A stretch of 64,000 nucleotides of DNA from Tenacibaculum discolor (GTDB lineage Bacteria; Bacteroidota; Bacteroidia; Flavobacteriales; Flavobacteriaceae), in assembly GCF_003664185.1 (NCBI RefSeq), contig NZ_RCCS01000008.1, forward strand, positions 248,001 to 312,000, read 5' to 3'. A model generated the notes under the pieces. It saw only the letters and a program-made list of their open reading frames with translations, did not search any database and was not told the DNA's origin. This document shows positions 61,165 through 64,000 of the stretch, piece after piece (the stretch's first letter is position 1; every line of letters begins with the position of its first letter). The position numbers were made by a program, and so were the translations under genes.

Positions 61165-61210
61165 CTAATAATCAACAATTTATTTATTTTTTTTATCAAA
61201 AGAAAAGTTT

Positions 61211-61218
61211 TAAATTTG
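61211..61218 (+). promoter_or_regulatory. -7 box of rplS (TAAATTTG)
   Basis: TAAATTTG matches TAnnTTTG, 68 bases before the rplS ATG. The leader may carry regulatory structure, but I see none that is convincing. Confidence 0.6.
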
Positions 61219-61286
61219 CAGCCACAAAATCAACCTCTGACGAAAATCGTGAATGTTGCTTTTATACAACCATAAATAACAAGGAA

Positions 61287-61634
61287 ATGGATTTAGTAAA
61301 ATTTGTTCAAGACGAATTTGTAACAAAAAACGAATTACCAGAATTCGCAGCTGGAGATACTATTACAGTATACTACGAAATTAGAGAAGGAGACAAAGTT
61401 CGTACTCAGTTCTTTAGAGGAGTTGTTATCCAAAAAAGAGGAAGTGGTGCTTCAGAAACATTTACTATCAGAAAAATGTCTGGTACTGTAGGTGTTGAGC
61501 GTATCTTCCCTATCAACTTACCATCTATCCAAAAGATTGAGATTAATAAAACAGGTAAAGTACGTAGAGCTCGTATTTACTACTTTAGAGGTCTTACTGG
61601 TAAAAAAGCAAAAATTAAAGAAAGAAGACGTTAA
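61287..61634 (+). CDS. rplS: 50S ribosomal protein L19
   Basis: A 115-residue L19, normal length. The core segments GDTITVYYEIREGDKVRTQFFRG, VIQKRGSGASETFTIRK and VGVERIFPINLPSI are all present, and the basic end GLTGKKAKIKERRR binds rRNA at the 30S-50S interface. It has its own promoter and a strong terminator (61658-61685). Confidence 0.97.
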   Translation: MDLVKFVQDEFVTKNELPEFAAGDTITVYYEIREGDKVRTQFFRGVVIQKRGSGASETFTIRKMSGTVGVERIFPINLPSIQKIEINKTGKVRRARIYYFRGLTGKKAKIKERRR

Positions 61635-61657
61635 AAGCTTCTTATTAAGAAAACTAA

Positions 61658-61685
61658 AAAACACCATGATAATCATGGTGTTTTT
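61658..61685 (+). terminator. Terminator of rplS
   Basis: Stem AAAAACACCATGA / TCATGGTGTTTTT, loop TAA, followed by T residues. Confidence 0.9.
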
Positions 61686-61768
61686 TTATTCACATTTGTT
61701 AATAACACACTTATTTAAACTGTTGATAACAAAACACTTAAATCCAACAAAAAGAGATAATTATTTCT

Positions 61769-61776
61769 TATCTTTG
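61769..61776 (+). promoter_or_regulatory. -7 box (TATCTTTG) of a possible non-coding transcription unit
   Basis: TATCTTTG matches TAnnTTTG but is followed by no gene, only by an orphan terminator about 400 bases downstream. No matching -33 box was identified. Confidence 0.4.
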
Positions 61777-61779
61777 GAA

Positions 61780-62200
61780 AAGAGTTTACAAAGTAAGTGA
61801 CGTCAGAGTTATAGTTAGCTATATTAATCACCAAAAGTAAACCTTTAAAGTAACGTTCTTTATATATTTTGTTTTTAAACAGAATCAAGACTAAATACAA
61901 TCATCATAATTTTTTGATTAATTGTAAGTTATTAATAATTTATAGTTTTCTAGTTATAAGTTTATAAGTATTATTGGTTTATATTTAGCTTAACTAACCT
62001 GTTTAAAAACACTGAAGCTTTTATTTTATGAATGGTATAATTTATAAAGTGGAGTTTCTTTTTGAGATGGTAACGTAGCTTTTTCTAAGGAAAAAGCATA
62101 AACACTGTTTTATTTGATTATGTAGTAATACAAATCAGTACCTCTTACTATTTCAAGAAAGCCATGTCAATTACAAGAAATTGTTTGATATGGCTTTTGT
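61780..62200 (+). ncRNA. Candidate small non-coding RNA between rplS and icd
   Basis: A stretch of about 420 bases without a coding sequence, bounded by a -7 box (61769-61776) and a strong hairpin-plus-T terminator (62158-62205). It contains an 8-base perfect hairpin at 62078-62097 (GCTTTTTC / GAAAAAGC). It does not resemble tmRNA, RNase P RNA or a tRNA. A short RNA starting further downstream is also possible. Confidence 0.3.
62158..62197 (+). terminator. Orphan terminator upstream of icd
   Basis: A 13-base stem (AAAGCCATGTCAA / TTGATATGGCTTT, one G-T pair) followed by TGTTTTTAAT on the plus strand. No gene ends before it, since rplS has its own terminator 470 bases earlier. Confidence 0.75.
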
Positions 62201-62303
62201 TTTTAATAACAAAATCTCCATTTCTCTTTTCTAAATTATCATATTCACAACAAAACACCCCAATTAATAATAATTTACTATCAAAAAACTCACCCGTAAT
62301 TCT

Positions 62304-62311
62304 TAAATTTG
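62304..62311 (+). promoter_or_regulatory. -7 box of icd (TAAATTTG)
   Basis: TAAATTTG lies 39 bases before the icd ATG. Confidence 0.6.
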
Positions 62312-62329
62312 CATCACTTCAAAATATAA

Positions 62330-64000
<1,671 letters not shown>

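Noticed and set aside
61492..61800. 102-codon plus-strand frame overlapping the end of rplS
   Set aside because: It runs out of frame through rplS and its terminator hairpin; no support as a gene.
61780..62200. Non-coding stretch considered as tmRNA, RNase P RNA or a tRNA
   Set aside because: None of the conserved cores or a CCA-type acceptor stem is visible, and the base composition is too AT-rich.

Overview
The window is chromosomal DNA from a marine-type member of the Bacteroidota, almost certainly family Flavobacteriaceae (a Tenacibaculum/Polaribacter-like lineage is my inference). The evidence is strongly AT-rich DNA, many flavobacterial -7 boxes (TAnnTTTG) in front of genes, a T9SS sorting tail, SusC/TonB-type outer-membrane receptors with carboxypeptidase-regulatory domains, Bacteroidota lipoproteins, and housekeeping genes of flavobacterial type. 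About 57 protein genes can be supported. Two are cut by the window ends: dps at the left and monomeric isocitrate dehydrogenase at the right. I found no tRNA, rRNA, CRISPR array, insertion sequence or prophage.

Layout. 1-3.2 kb: a dps/oxyR divergent peroxide-stress pair and a SulP anion transporter. 3.4-6.9 kb: pyrR-pyrB, two small genes (one an orphan T9SS tail) and rnz. 7-12.2 kb: two paralogous outer-membrane barrel receptors, then a 51-codon Cys-rich peptide gene that looks like a RiPP precursor. 12.3-20.2 kb: fabH, htpG, an ankyrin lipoprotein, an SGNH hydrolase and a DUF885 lipoprotein. 20.2-21.8 kb: an ECF sigma/membrane-protein pair and a DUF6249 gene, facing away from each other across two mirror-image ECF-type promoters. 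21.9-30.1 kb: an M28 peptidase, a YdeI-like protein, a second ECF sigma/RskA anti-sigma pair, and a convergent DUF4331-TPR-TonB receptor operon. 30.3-38 kb: an epimerase, a GNAT enzyme, exported proteins of unknown function, a 2-oxo acid dehydrogenase E2, and a superfamily II helicase with an unusual membrane segment.

38-50 kb is a heme locus. On the minus strand lie hemA, a hemC-hemD fusion, hemB, hemL, hemE and hemF, with a thioredoxin-like and an EI24-like gene inserted between hemE and hemF. Divergently on the plus strand lie an AraC regulator, an rRNA/tRNA methylase, hemH and a hemJ-like gene. Together they give a complete C5 route from glutamyl-tRNA to protoheme. 50-64 kb: recR, pepD, an ACP-phosphodiesterase-like gene, ggt, a tricorn-like protease, a plant-like GH17 glucanase without a signal peptide, an RluA enzyme, trmD, rplS, a 0.65-kb gene-free stretch that may encode a small RNA, and icd.

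The observations most worth following are the paired ECF promoters, the Cys-rich RiPP-like peptide, the membrane-spanning helicase, the plant-like GH17, the split DUF4331 locus, the Cys-rich ferrochelatase insertion and several apparently leaderless genes. All calls come from reading the sequence; no database search was run.
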